Positions 25,356 through 34,132 of a stretch of 64,000 nucleotides of DNA are shown here, piece after piece. The stretch is from Synergistaceae bacterium (GTDB lineage Bacteria > Synergistota > Synergistia > Synergistales > Aminobacteriaceae): contig JAHDLC010000007.1 of the NCBI GenBank assembly GCA_018436595.1, positions 1 to 64,000 on the forward strand. Reading direction: 5' to 3'. The notes under the pieces were generated by a model. The model was not told where the DNA came from, did not search any database, and saw only the letters and a program-made list of their open reading frames with translations. The position numbers and the translations under genes were made by a program. Each line of letters opens with the position of its first letter. The first letter of the stretch is position 1.

Positions 25356-26564
25356 TCAGCCGAGCACCTCCCCGAATGCCGCCAGGAAACCCCGTATTTC
25401 GTCCCTTGTGATGACGAAGGGCGGAAAGAGGCGGAAGGTGGACGTCAGCTGGTGGAAGTCCTGGATATAGCCCTTGTCCAGCAGGCGTTTGGACATGTCC
25501 GGCCCCCTTCCGGCAGCTTCCGGGGTGAGCTCCGCGCCCACCATGAGCCCCTTGCCCCGTACCTCCCGGATGCAGGGGAAGCGGGTCTGGAGTTCTTTGA
25601 GCCCCGAGAGCAGCATTTCCCCCATTTCTTCCGACCGTTCCACGAGGCATTCGTCCCGCAGGGTGGCGATGACCTCCGCGGCGATTTTTCCCGAAAGGGG
25701 CGTGTTCTGGTGGGACTGGACGTGCCGTCCCAGAACGGACACCGCCCGCTCTTCCACCTCTTTCGTGGTGACCACCGCCGAGACGGGCAGGCCGCCGCCG
25801 AGAGCCTTGCCGATGACCAGGATGTCCGGCACCAGATTTTCATGGGAGAAGCCGAACCACCGTCCTGTCCGGCCCGTGCCCGTGGTGATTTCTTCGGAGA
25901 TGAAGAGGGCTCCCCGGGCGGCCGCCAGTTCCCGGAGGCGGGCTCCGTAGCCGGGAGGGGGTACGAGGATGCCTCCCCCGAGGACGGGTTCCCAGATCAC
26001 TGCCGCCGCTCCTTCTTCCGGGGGAGTTTCCCCAAGGGCGGCCAGGCAGGGAAAGTTCCCTCCGCCGCAGTCGGATGAGGAGGGGCACCGGACGCAGTGG
26101 GGCGCGGGCAGGCGGAGGACCTGGGCGTATTTCGGAAGAAAGGTTGACGTCCGGCCCGGTTCGGAGATGGAGAGGGCAAAGATCGTGCCCCCGTAGTATC
26201 CCTTTTCAGCGGCGACGATTTTTTGCCGTCCCGTGGCGGCCATTGCCATCTTGAGAGCCAGTTCCACCGCCTCGCTGCCGGAGTTGAGGAAAACGGCCCG
26301 GTCGAGTTCCGGCGGCAGAATATCGGCGAGGCTCTTGAGGGCGTCATCGACCTCGGGGGTCCCGAAGGGTGCCCCCGCCTGCAGCAGTCCCCCTGCCTGG
26401 TCCCGGAGGGCCCGGGCCAGCCGGGGATGGCCGTACCCGAGGACGTTGCACCATGTGCCCGACCACATGTCGGTATAGCTTGTGCCCCTATCGTCGAAGA
26501 CGGTGCTTCCCCTGCCCCCCGTCAGGCGGATGCCGTGCAGGGGGTTCGTGTTCCAGAGCTTCAT
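25356..26564 (-). CDS. Class III PLP-dependent aminotransferase
   Basis: The 402-residue enzyme is of the class III (ornithine/4-aminobutyrate/glutamate-semialdehyde) family. The PLP lysine is in VIGKALGGG (about residue 253), preceded by FLNSGSEAVELALK (about 91-104) and by EEITTGTGRTG in place of the usual D-E-V-x-T-G. A Cys-rich insertion CVRCPSSSDCGG (about 158-169) is unusual and could bind metal. It follows a MocR regulator by four bases, so the regulator probably controls it in response to an amine or amino acid. Confidence 0.88.
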   Translation of the reverse strand: MKLWNTNPLHGIRLTGGRGSTVFDDRGTSYTDMWSGTWCNVLGYGHPRLARALRDQAGGLLQAGAPFGTPEVDDALKSLADILPPELDRAVFLNSGSEAVELALKMAMAATGRQKIVAAEKGYYGGTIFALSISEPGRTSTFLPKYAQVLRLPAPHCVRCPSSSDCGGGNFPCLAALGETPPEEGAAAVIWEPVLGGGILVPPPGYGARLRELAAARGALFISEEITTGTGRTGRWFGFSHENLVPDILVIGKALGGGLPVSAVVTTKEVEERAVSVLGRHVQSHQNTPLSGKIAAEVIATLRDECLVERSEEMGEMLLSGLKELQTRFPCIREVRGKGLMVGAELTPEAAGRGPDMSKRLLDKGYIQDFHQLTSTFRLFPPFVITRDEIRGFLAAFGEVLG

Positions 26565-26568
26565 CTCC

Positions 26569-28053
26569 TCATCCCTTCCTTTCGTAGACCTTCCCGAAGG
26601 CTCTTCCGAGCCTGTAGATGCCCTCTTCGATCTCCTCCTCGTCCAGGGACGAGATGGAGAGGCGGAAATGGAGCCCTGTCGGCTCCGAGGAATAGAAGAG
26701 GTTTCCCGGGGCGGCGCTGACCTTCTCCGAGGCCAGGATTTTCTCCCAGTCCGCCGGCGGGGAGGGAACCATGGAAAGCCAGATGAGGTATCCTCCGTCC
26801 GGCCGGGTCCAGGTTGCCCATTCCGGGGAGACAGCGCGATTCAGCGCAGCCAGGGCGGTCTGCATCCGTTTCCTGTAGATCCGGTGCATCCTTGAGATAT
26901 GCCGTTCGTAATGCCCTTCGGAGCAGAAGCGGGCCAGGGCTGCCTGCAGCAGCGCCGGGGGCGACAGTTCGCCGTACCGGCGGAGCACGGCCAGGCGCCG
27001 GATGCATTCCGGGTGGGCCGCCAGCCACCCCACGCGGGCCCCGGGGAAGAGGACCTTTGAAAAGGTACCGCAGTAGATCACCCGGTGCCCGGTGTCCATG
27101 GACTTGACGGGAAGGACAACCCTGCCGGAGTATTTCATCTCCTCCTCGAAGGCGTCCTCCAGGAGGGGAATTCCGAAGCGTGTGCAGATGTCCAGCAGCC
27201 GTTCCCTGTGAGGCTGGCCCGTGGTGATGCCGGTGGGGTTCTGGAAGTTCGGCATGGTGTAGACCAGGTGGATGGGCCCCTTCCGGCAGGTGTTTTCCAG
27301 GGTGTCCAGGTCCATGCCGTCCTCCTTCAGGGGGATTTCGGCGATGTTCAGGCCGTAGTGGCGGAGAAGGGGGAGGATGTCGCCGTAGGTGGGGGATTCG
27401 ACGGCCACTGTCCTGCCGGGTTCCGCCGTCATGCGGAGCACCAGGTCGAGGGCGTGCTGGGCGCCGTTGGTGATGAGGATCTCCTCCGCCGTCACGGAGA
27501 TGCCGTGGGTTCCCATGCGGGCGGCGATTGCCTCCCGAAGGCCTTCATGGCCCCGGGGATCACCGTACCCCAGCAGGGAGGCCCCCTCTTCCCGGAAGGC
27601 TCTTCCGAGGCAGGTCCGAAAGTGTTCCATCGGGAAAAGGCGGGGATCCATCCGCAAATATTCGAAGGAGATCCAGTCCCGGGCGTGAGAGGAGCTGCGC
27701 TGAACGGTCCGGAGAGGGGCACGGCGGTACAGTTCTGCGGTGGCGGAGGAGGAGACCCGGTCCCAGTCGAGGGCGCTTTCCGGCTCCCGTTCCGAAGCCT
27801 TGGGCAGGGGGGCCCGGCTGCGCACCACGGGAGCTGAGCCCCTCCGCAGGTCCACAAAGCCGAGGGACCAGAGGGTCTGGTAGGCCAGGGCGACGGTGGA
27901 GCGGTGGACCCTGAGCATATCCGCCAGCTTCCTTGTGGAGGGCAGCCGGTCGCCTGGTTTCAGGAGGCCGGTTTTCATCCTGTCCGCCAGGAGGTCCGAG
28001 ATCTGCCTGCTTTTGGGCTTCCCGCCCTTTTCGTCCAGTTCCAAGAGGATCAT
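26569..28053 (-). CDS. MocR-type regulator (GntR HTH + aminotransferase domain)
   Basis: This 494-residue MocR/GabR-like protein begins with a GntR winged helix (about residues 10-75: ISDLLADRMKTGLLKPGDRLPSTRKLADML) followed by a full type I aminotransferase-like domain with the PLP lysine region YCGTFSKVLFPGARVG (about 340-355). Such proteins use PLP adducts as effectors and activate a nearby transporter or aminotransferase gene. Here the partner is the class III aminotransferase four bases downstream. Three TGCCAC-type repeats upstream are candidate binding sites. Confidence 0.9.
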   Translation of the reverse strand: MILLELDEKGGKPKSRQISDLLADRMKTGLLKPGDRLPSTRKLADMLRVHRSTVALAYQTLWSLGFVDLRRGSAPVVRSRAPLPKASEREPESALDWDRVSSSATAELYRRAPLRTVQRSSSHARDWISFEYLRMDPRLFPMEHFRTCLGRAFREEGASLLGYGDPRGHEGLREAIAARMGTHGISVTAEEILITNGAQHALDLVLRMTAEPGRTVAVESPTYGDILPLLRHYGLNIAEIPLKEDGMDLDTLENTCRKGPIHLVYTMPNFQNPTGITTGQPHRERLLDICTRFGIPLLEDAFEEEMKYSGRVVLPVKSMDTGHRVIYCGTFSKVLFPGARVGWLAAHPECIRRLAVLRRYGELSPPALLQAALARFCSEGHYERHISRMHRIYRKRMQTALAALNRAVSPEWATWTRPDGGYLIWLSMVPSPPADWEKILASEKVSAAPGNLFYSSEPTGLHFRLSISSLDEEEIEEGIYRLGRAFGKVYERKG

Positions 28054-28100
28054 GGCCGTTCTCCTTTCGGGGACATTCCGGCCATTACACTACCTCTCCG

Positions 28101-28150
28101 GTGGCAGGAGTACAACTGCCACTTTTTTTACTTTTCACCATGCCACTTTT
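28101..28150. promoter_or_regulatory. Repeats upstream of mocR, candidate MocR operator
   Basis: GTGGCAG (28101-28107) and CTGCCAC (28116-28122) form an inverted repeat, and TGCCACTTTT occurs as a direct repeat at 28117-28126 and 28141-28150, 24 bases apart. GabR-like MocR proteins bind spaced direct repeats. A minus-strand TTGTAC/TAGTGT promoter overlaps the site. Confidence 0.5.
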
Positions 28151-28244
28151 GTGGGTTATCCGGCGGGAAGCCGTAGGTATTACGATGGGAACGGGGATTT
28201 TCCTGCAGCGCCTTTGCGGAAGAGCGTGAATTTCCGGGCGCTCT

Positions 28245-28667
28245 TTATTTTTCGCAGGAAAAATGGCGGAGCAGGGCGGAATAGAAATCTTCGAGATCTT
28301 TCAGCCGGTACGCCAGGATGGATTTGAGGATGTCCGGGTTCAGGGACTGGTAGTCATGGACGGCGATGTTCCGGAAACCGGTCATCTTTTCCATCCTGGA
28401 GGCAGTCTCCCCGTCGAGAATTCCGGCCGCCTTCAGCAGGGAGAAAGTGTCCCTCGCCCGTTCCGGAAGGCCGAGCCCCTCCGATGCGACCACGTGAGCC
28501 GCAAGGTCAAGGGCGGCCTGGATTCCACGCTGCAGGTTGAGGAGAAAGATGTCCTGGATGTCGATATTTTCGAGGCTCCCCGGATCGAGGGACGTCACTT
28601 CTTTTATCCTGGACAGGCATCTCTGGATGGAGGCGACTTTCGCGAGGATTATGTCTTTGTCATGCAT
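28245..28667 (-). CDS. hepT: HepT-like RNase toxin (DUF86)
   Basis: This 140-residue all-helical HEPN protein of the DUF86/HepT family contains the diagnostic R-x4-H-x-Y motif as Arg99, His104, Tyr106 (RNIAVHDY). Family members are ribonucleases or AMPylation targets in the HepT/MntA toxin-antitoxin system, where the MntA partner AMPylates the Tyr of this motif. The MntA-like nucleotidyltransferase gene overlaps by eight bases upstream, the standard pairing. It is the last gene before the mocR promoter region. Confidence 0.88.
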   Translation of the reverse strand: MHDKDIILAKVASIQRCLSRIKEVTSLDPGSLENIDIQDIFLLNLQRGIQAALDLAAHVVASEGLGLPERARDTFSLLKAAGILDGETASRMEKMTGFRNIAVHDYQSLNPDILKSILAYRLKDLEDFYSALLRHFSCEK

Positions 28668-29055
28668 AGATTTTCTTCCTCAGCACGGCCTCTTCGATAG
28701 GGGCGCGGATCTGCTTCAGGTCGTCATACTCGTTGACTGTGCGGACGAAAAATTTTTCGTAGGCTCCTTGTTCCGCCCGGAGCCGGATGCCGGTCTTCAG
28801 TACCTGCATGCGGATGACGGGGCCGGCATCGTTCAGCACCACCAGGTCGGCCTCCCGCTCCATGAGGACGGACAGCCTGTCCCGGAGGCCGAGAACATCC
28901 ATGTAATCCGGAACGCGGCCGAAGAGGACGGCAACATCCACGTCGCTGTCGGGACGGGCCGTTCCCGCAGCGAAGGAGCCTATAAGGAACGCGAGCCGGA
29001 CGTTCTCTTCTCCCATGAAGAACGTCTGGAGCTTCTGCACTCTGCTTTCCGGCAT
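28660..29055 (-). CDS. mntA: MntA-like minimal nucleotidyltransferase antitoxin
   Basis: The 131-residue protein has the Pol-beta nucleotidyltransferase signature GSFAAGTARPDSDVDVAV (residues 26-43), with metal-binding Asp38 and Asp40. It is the antitoxin partner of HepT, which it inactivates by adding AMP. The start is at 29055, where GGAGGGGG lies upstream; the frame is open further but without a site. Pairing and overlap with the HEPN gene support the function. No promoter is obvious upstream. Confidence 0.87.
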   Translation of the reverse strand: MPESRVQKLQTFFMGEENVRLAFLIGSFAAGTARPDSDVDVAVLFGRVPDYMDVLGLRDRLSVLMEREADLVVLNDAGPVIRMQVLKTGIRLRAEQGAYEKFFVRTVNEYDDLKQIRAPIEEAVLRKKIYA

Positions 29056-29186
29056 TCCCTTTCCCCCTCCCGGGCGTAGCCGCCTCTTTCGTAAGGATAC
29101 CACATCAGCGGCGGAGCACAAAAAACGGAACGAATACGTCAGAACTGCCTCCGGAACAGCGGTGCAGGACTTCACGAATCAAAACC

Positions 29187-29211
29187 CCGTGCCCGGGACC
29201 CTCCGGCACGG
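29187..29211 (-). terminator. Terminator of the nitroreductase gene
   Basis: A CCGTGCC/GGCACGG stem (29187-29193 with 29205-29211) is followed on the minus strand by GGTTTTGATT, just after the nitroreductase stop. Confidence 0.55.
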
Positions 29212-29216
29212 AGTGG

Positions 29217-29774
29217 TCAGAACCAGGTCACCGTCCCTTCCCGCCTCGAACGGGGCCGTATCGCCTCTGGGCCGGCGGAGTAGCCCAGGGTCATGGCATA
29301 GAGGGGGTCGTATCCCTCCGGCGCCATGCAGCGGTCGGTGGGGAAGAGGTAGCGGATCAGGCCGATCCAGCAGGTGCCCAGTCCCAGCGAAAAAGCCGCG
29401 AGCTGCATGTTCTGTATGGCGGCGCTGCAGTCGGCCAGGGCGGAGAGGTGGGTTCCCGTCTTCCGGAGGACTTTCTCTCCGTAAATCATGATCACCACAG
29501 GGGCGCCGAAGAAGATCCTGTATTTCGGGTTTTCCCCCATTGCCACGATCCGCTCGATGCCCGTCGCCCTCATGGCGGCGCGGGCCTTTTCGTCAAGGGC
29601 ATCGATCATCTCCCTGTCGGTAAGCACGCCGAAATGCCACGGCTCGGCGTCGCCGCCCGTGGGGGCGTACAGCCCGGCCTGCAGGACCGTTTCGATATCC
29701 TCCCGCTTCACGGGACGGCCGCTGTACTTGCGGATGCTCCGCCGCTCCATGATGGCGCCCAGTACGTCGTTCAT
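29217..29774 (-). CDS. Nitroreductase-family FMN oxidoreductase
   Basis: This 185-residue nitroreductase-fold protein begins with MERRSIRKYSGRPV (about residues 8-22), whose Arg and Ser contact FMN, and has the C-terminal GLGTCWIGLIRYLF segment (about 136-149). These homodimeric flavoproteins reduce nitro groups, quinones or flavins with NAD(P)H; the natural substrate is unknown. It stands alone between the TA pair and the divergent acetamidase, sharing a 185-base intergenic region with the latter. Confidence 0.85.
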   Translation of the reverse strand: MNDVLGAIMERRSIRKYSGRPVKREDIETVLQAGLYAPTGGDAEPWHFGVLTDREMIDALDEKARAAMRATGIERIVAMGENPKYRIFFGAPVVIMIYGEKVLRKTGTHLSALADCSAAIQNMQLAAFSLGLGTCWIGLIRYLFPTDRCMAPEGYDPLYAMTLGYSAGPEAIRPRSRREGTVTWF

Positions 29775-29839
29775 TCCGGATTCCTCCTTCTCAAAAAACC
29801 CCGGGGACTTTCATGGCGTTTTTCGGATTGTATCACTGA

Positions 29840-29866
29840 TTTCCCCGGTGTCCCATGCCGGGGAAA
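29840..29866. promoter_or_regulatory. Palindrome in nitroreductase/acetamidase divergent region
   Basis: TTTCCCCGG (29840-29848) and CCGGGGAAA (29858-29866) form a perfect 9-bp inverted repeat. It lies just upstream of a TATAAA -10-like box (29880-29885) directed to the acetamidase gene. An operator is more likely than a terminator because no gene ends here. Confidence 0.45.
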
Positions 29867-29959
29867 TATCTGCTACACTTATAAAAAGACTGTTTTTTCG
29901 GAAAGTAAAGGTGAAATGAGAGCGGGCGGCGTTTGAGCCGGGGAAAGGAGTGCTGATCC

Positions 29960-31267
29960 ATGAGTCTGGAAAAATGTTTCGGAACGGTGTTTGTGGACAG
30001 GTTCACCGACGGGGTGCTCGATCCTGCGAAGCCCATGCTCGGGCCGGTGAAGGACGGCGGCTTCATTGTGGCGAACACGGCGCCGGGGTGCTGGGGACCC
30101 ATGATCACGCCGGAGCTGAAGGGAGGCCACGAGGTGACGGTGCCGGTGGCAGTGGAGGGGGCCGAACCCGGAGACGCCATTGCCATAAGGATAAAGGACG
30201 TGCTGGTCACGTCCATCGCCACGGCGTCAGGGAACGACACCGCCCCAGACGCCAGTCGCTTCAAGGGCGACCCCTACGTGGCGAAGCAGTGCCCCTCCTG
30301 CGGAGCCTACCACCCGAAGACGGTACTGGAGGGAATAGGGCAGGGCGCCGTGCGGTGCGCAGCCTGCGGCGCCGAAATTTCGCCCTTCGCCTTCACCAGC
30401 GGGTACACCATCGTCTTCGACCACGAGCGGAAGCTGGCGGTGACCCTGGACAAAAAGGGAGCCGAGAAGGCGGCGAGGAATTCGCAGCATTACTCCGCCA
30501 AGCCGGACCATTCCATCCAGAACCCCATCCTTACCTTTGCCCCGGCTGACCTCGTGGGGGTGGCGACCCGGATGCGTCCCTTCCTGGGACAGCTCGGGAC
30601 CACTCCTTCCCTGCCGTTCCCCGATTCCCACAACGCCGGAGACTTCGGTGCCTTTCTCGTGGGTGCGCCCCATGAGTATGCCAAAACGAAGGAAGAGCTT
30701 TCCTGCCGCACCGACGGCCACATGGACGTGAACACCGTCCGGGCCGGGGCGGTGCTCATCTGCCCCGTGAAGGTGCCCGGCGGGGGCGTCTACGTGGGGG
30801 ACATGCACGCCTTCCAGGGAAACGGCGAGATCGCCGGTCACACAGCCGACGTGGCGGGAGTGGTGACCCTGCAGGTTTTCGTGATCAAGGGACTGACGAT
30901 CGACGGTCCCATCCTGCTGCCCGTGGAGGAGGATCTCCCGCACCTGGCGAAGCCCCTTTCATGCGGTGAGAAGCACACCCTGAAATCGCTGGCGGAGACG
31001 TGGGGCGTGGCGAAGATGGAGGAGGATGCCCCCGTCTGCTTCATCGGCACCGGGGCGTCCATGAACGAGGCCATCGACAACGGCCTTGGAAGAGCGTCTT
31101 CCCTGCTGGACATGCCTCTGCCGGAGGTGAAGAACAGGGCCACCGTGGCCGGGGCCATCGAGATCGGACGGGCGCCGGGCGTGGTGATGGTCACCTTCCG
31201 CTGCCCGGTGGAGAAGCTCGAGCGGATCGGCCTCATGTCTTTCGTGAGGCAGCAGTACACTCTTTGA
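29960..31267 (+). CDS. Acetamidase/formamidase family protein with C4 insertion
   Basis: The 435-residue protein belongs to the FmdA/AmdA acetamidase-formamidase family of zinc amidases, with GHEVTVPVAVEGAEPGDAI near residues 55-73 and GDMHAFQGNGEIAGHTADV (about 281-299), which holds the metal-site residues. It should hydrolyse a small amide to acid and ammonia. An extra segment at residues 111-136 has two CxxC pairs (CPSC and CAAC), resembling a zinc ribbon. ATG 29960 has AAAGGAG upstream. It is monocistronic, closed by a strong terminator. Confidence 0.85.
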   Translation: MSLEKCFGTVFVDRFTDGVLDPAKPMLGPVKDGGFIVANTAPGCWGPMITPELKGGHEVTVPVAVEGAEPGDAIAIRIKDVLVTSIATASGNDTAPDASRFKGDPYVAKQCPSCGAYHPKTVLEGIGQGAVRCAACGAEISPFAFTSGYTIVFDHERKLAVTLDKKGAEKAARNSQHYSAKPDHSIQNPILTFAPADLVGVATRMRPFLGQLGTTPSLPFPDSHNAGDFGAFLVGAPHEYAKTKEELSCRTDGHMDVNTVRAGAVLICPVKVPGGGVYVGDMHAFQGNGEIAGHTADVAGVVTLQVFVIKGLTIDGPILLPVEEDLPHLAKPLSCGEKHTLKSLAETWGVAKMEEDAPVCFIGTGASMNEAIDNGLGRASSLLDMPLPEVKNRATVAGAIEIGRAPGVVMVTFRCPVEKLERIGLMSFVRQQYTL

Positions 31268-31300
31268 GAAGTTCCCCCTTCACGAGGCAAGGAAGCGGAA

Positions 31301-31328
31301 AGCGCCGGGTTTTCCGGCGCTTTTTTTC
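31301..31328 (+). terminator. Rho-independent terminator of the acetamidase gene
   Basis: Stem AGCGCCGG/CCGGCGCT (31301-31308 with 31314-31321) with a 5-base loop is followed by a T7 run. A textbook terminator. Confidence 0.85.
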
Positions 31329-31379
31329 CTGGTGTTGCAGCAGCCGTGGGTTTTCGGCATACGGGTGAACTTTCCTTTC

Positions 31380-31422
31380 TTGCAAAAACGGTTATCATAC
31401 CCGATAATGATGGAAAACGATT
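31380..31422 (+). promoter_or_regulatory. Promoter with two LacI-type core sites
   Basis: TTGCAA (31380-31385) and GATAAT (31403-31408) are spaced by 17 bases. Two AAnCGnTT cores typical of LacI-family operators are present: AAACGGTT (31386-31393) in the spacer and AAACGATT (31415-31422) just after the -10 box. The LacI-family gene at 38301 is the likely binder. Confidence 0.6.
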
Positions 31423-31449
31423 ACCCTCTCCTGTGGAGGCTCGGCCGAC

Positions 31450-31821
31450 ATGAACGGAATTTCGAACCCCATGAACGGAACGGACGAAGAGAGCAATGGA
31501 ATTCCCGCCCTCCTTCTTTCAGAGGAGGACAACGTGGTCACCCTTCTTTCCCCTGCGGAAAGAGGGGACGAAGTCCGTATTCTGTCAGGCGGCGGAACTC
31601 TTGCCGCCGCAGACTCCATCCCCCTTTATCATAAAATGGCCCTGCGTTTCATTTCCCGGGGTGAGACCGTCCTGAAGTACGGCGTGGCCATCGGCCGCGC
31701 CAGGCAGGATATTCCCGCAGGCGCCTGGGTCCATCTGCACAACCTCGAAAGCTTTCTCGATGAAAAATCGTCTTTCCTGGACCTTCATACGGGTGTTGAT
31801 ACCGGGAGGCGGTACGAATGA
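31450..31821 (+). CDS. UxaA-type dehydratase, small N-terminal (SAF) subunit
   Basis: This 123-residue protein is the SAF-domain half of the altronate/galactarate dehydratase (UxaA/GarD) family, with [22 protein letters not shown] (about residues 61-82) as the recognised part. In this split arrangement it joins the large subunit encoded next to dehydrate a sugar acid to a 2-keto-3-deoxy acid. The stop overlaps the next start by four bases. An alternative ATG lies at 31471, but GGAGG upstream favours 31450. Confidence 0.82.
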   Translation: MNGISNPMNGTDEESNGIPALLLSEEDNVVTLLSPAERGDEVRILSGGGTLAAADSIPLYHKMALRFISRGETVLKYGVAIGRARQDIPAGAWVHLHNLESFLDEKSSFLDLHTGVDTGRRYE

Positions 31822-33008
31822 CTTCCTGGACAGGGTATCTGCGGTCCGACGGATCGAAGGGCATACGGGACTGGATTCTCGTTGTCCATACTGTGGAATG
31901 CGCCCGGTTCGTGGCGGAAAAAATCGCCTCCGGGGAGGAGAATGTCTGCTGTATCGGCTACGATCCCTGCAACGACAACGAGTACGCCATCCGCCTTCTG
32001 CTGGCGCTGTCCCGCCACCCGAACGCCGGTGGGGCACTGTTCGTGGGGCTGGGGTGCGAGTACACCCAACCCCGAAGGCTCGCGGAGGTAACGGAGGCCT
32101 CGGGACGGCCCGCTGACTGGTTTTTCATCCAGGACACCGGAGGCACGCTCACGGCGGTCGCCGAGGGGAAACGGCGCCTGGCCGCCCTGAAAGAGCGGGT
32201 GGAGAAGAACAGGAAGCCCGTGTCCATGGGATGGCAGGATCTGTCGGTGGGGTGCGAGTGCGGCGGTTCCGACGCCACGAGCGGCCTTGCGGGCAATCCC
32301 CTGGCGGGGCGTTTTTTCGACAGGCTCGTGGACCGGGGAGGGACGGCGGTGTTCGAGGAAATGGCCGAACTGGTCGGGCTCCTTCCGGAGCTTCTGCGGA
32401 GGGCGGAGACCCCGGAAGCGGCGGAGGAGATCCGGGCGGCCTACGACAACATGGTGCGGTACTGCACGTCCGTCCGCCAGTATTCCATCTCCCCGGGAAA
32501 CTTCGCCGGAGGTCTTTCCACCATAGAGGAGAAGAGCTGCGGGGCTTACGCAAAGTCGGGCTCCCGGCCCATCCGGGGCGTGATACGGGTTTCAGAACGG
32601 CCTTCCGGGAAAGGGCTCTGGCTGATGGACAGCCTGCCCGATCCCTATTTCATGCAGTTCGGCTACAGCAACCCCCATGATACCGAGGGTCTGATGGACC
32701 TCCTTTCGGCAGGGTGTCAGGTGCTTTTCTTCGTGACGGGGCGGGGAAGCCCCGTGGGGGCGCCCCTGGCGCCGGTGGTGAAGATCACCGGGAACAGCGG
32801 TACCTTCCTGAAGATGGAAGAGGACATGGATTTCGATGCGGGGCCCATTCTTTCGGGAGAAACGGGTTTCGATGAAGCAGCCCTTGAACTGGAGAGCCTT
32901 GTGGAAAGAATCTGCCGGGGAGATCGCTCGAAGAGCGAGATCCTCGGCCACAGGGAATATGCCATAGGCTGCAAATTTCAGGATACCGGCCGGCCCCGGC
33001 GCTGCTGA
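31818..33008 (+). CDS. UxaA-type dehydratase, large catalytic subunit
   Basis: The 396-residue protein is the catalytic half of the UxaA/GarD family. Family blocks visible are GLGCEYTQ (about residues 77-84), [21 protein letters not shown] (key residues C, C, SDATSG and NP, about 142-162) and GNSGTF near 328. The Cys residues of the first two blocks hold the catalytic iron. It should dehydrate an aldonic or aldaric acid. Translation is coupled to the small subunit. The two enolase-superfamily dehydratases downstream suggest that several sugar acids feed this route. Confidence 0.85.
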   Translation: MTSWTGYLRSDGSKGIRDWILVVHTVECARFVAEKIASGEENVCCIGYDPCNDNEYAIRLLLALSRHPNAGGALFVGLGCEYTQPRRLAEVTEASGRPADWFFIQDTGGTLTAVAEGKRRLAALKERVEKNRKPVSMGWQDLSVGCECGGSDATSGLAGNPLAGRFFDRLVDRGGTAVFEEMAELVGLLPELLRRAETPEAAEEIRAAYDNMVRYCTSVRQYSISPGNFAGGLSTIEEKSCGAYAKSGSRPIRGVIRVSERPSGKGLWLMDSLPDPYFMQFGYSNPHDTEGLMDLLSAGCQVLFFVTGRGSPVGAPLAPVVKITGNSGTFLKMEEDMDFDAGPILSGETGFDEAALELESLVERICRGDRSKSEILGHREYAIGCKFQDTGRPRRC

Positions 33009-33140
33009 GGAATGCCGGAAATTCCGGGGAAGGGATGTGATGAAGGAAAACGGGGATCCACAACCAAGGTTTCAAGGCGCATGCACACTTCCGGGGAACG
33101 AGAGACGCAATGTACATCATTTACTTCAGGAGGGAATGCC

Positions 33141-34124
33141 ATGTTCGGAAAAATGACACGAATCGCTCTGTGCTTCGCCCTGGTTTTCAGCCTTTTCGCG
33201 GGGGCACAGCAGGTTGCGGCGGCTGAGTACGAGGTCAAGATCGCCTATGAGAACAACCCGGGAGAACCCACCGACGTGGGTGTCCAGGAATGGGCCCGGA
33301 TTTTGAAGGAGATCAGCGGCGGCAAGGTCGAGGCCGTTTTGTATCCCAGCTCCCAGCTCGGCGCGAAGAAGGATGTCCTCGAGATGATCCTCATGGGAAG
33401 CAACGTGATCACCATCGCCGACGCCGGGTTCCTCATGGACTACGTGCCCGACATCGGGATCATGTATGCCCCCTACCTCACCGACACCTATGACGAGTAT
33501 TTCACGCTGGTGGATTCGCCCTGGTTCAAGAAGCAGATGGACGCCGTGGCGGGACACGGCTTCGAGATCGTCACCGCCAAGTGGATTTACGGTGACCGGC
33601 ACCTTCTGGCCAACAAGGCCGTAAAGACCCCCAAGGATCTTGCCGGGCTGAAGATCCGCACCCCCAACATGAAGATCCTTTCCAAGACCATCGAATACAT
33701 GGGAGGCATTCCCACTCCCATGCCCCTCGGCGAAGTGTATCCCGCCATCGCCCAGGGAGTGATCGACGGCGCCGAGAACCCCTATCCCGTTCTGTGGGGC
33801 GCCAAGCTGTACGAGAAGGCGAAGTTCCTGACCCCCACGGGGCACGTGAAGAACGTGTCCATGTGGCTGGGCAGCCATAAGTATTTCGCGTCCCTTCCCC
33901 CGGAGATCGCCGGTTTCATCAAGGATGCCGCCGAAAAGGCGTGCCTCTTCGTGAACGAGAACGTGAAGAAGGATGACGTCAAGGCCATCGAGAACTTCCG
34001 GAACGCCGGAGTGGAAATCGTTGAGCCCGACATGGAAGCCTTCAGGAAGGCCGTGTTCCCCATTTACGAAGAGCTGTGGGGCAAGGAGCTGTACGAGGAA
34101 GTCAAAAAGAACATGACGAAGTAG
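33141..34124 (+). CDS. dctP: TRAP transporter solute-binding protein (DctP family)
   Basis: This 327-residue periplasmic receptor has a signal peptide (LCFALVFSLFAGAQQVAAA, cleavage after about residue 27) and the DctP-family features KIAYENNPGEP, YPSSQLGAKKDVLEMILMGS (about 73-92) and the Arg-containing LAGLKIRTPN (about 166-175) that binds the ligand carboxylate. It feeds the DctQM permease. ATG 33141 has GGAGGG upstream. Dehydratase and enolase neighbours point to a sugar acid as ligand. Confidence 0.92.
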   Translation: MFGKMTRIALCFALVFSLFAGAQQVAAAEYEVKIAYENNPGEPTDVGVQEWARILKEISGGKVEAVLYPSSQLGAKKDVLEMILMGSNVITIADAGFLMDYVPDIGIMYAPYLTDTYDEYFTLVDSPWFKKQMDAVAGHGFEIVTAKWIYGDRHLLANKAVKTPKDLAGLKIRTPNMKILSKTIEYMGGIPTPMPLGEVYPAIAQGVIDGAENPYPVLWGAKLYEKAKFLTPTGHVKNVSMWLGSHKYFASLPPEIAGFIKDAAEKACLFVNENVKKDDVKAIENFRNAGVEIVEPDMEAFRKAVFPIYEELWGKELYEEVKKNMTK

Positions 34125-34132
34125 AAAAGGAA

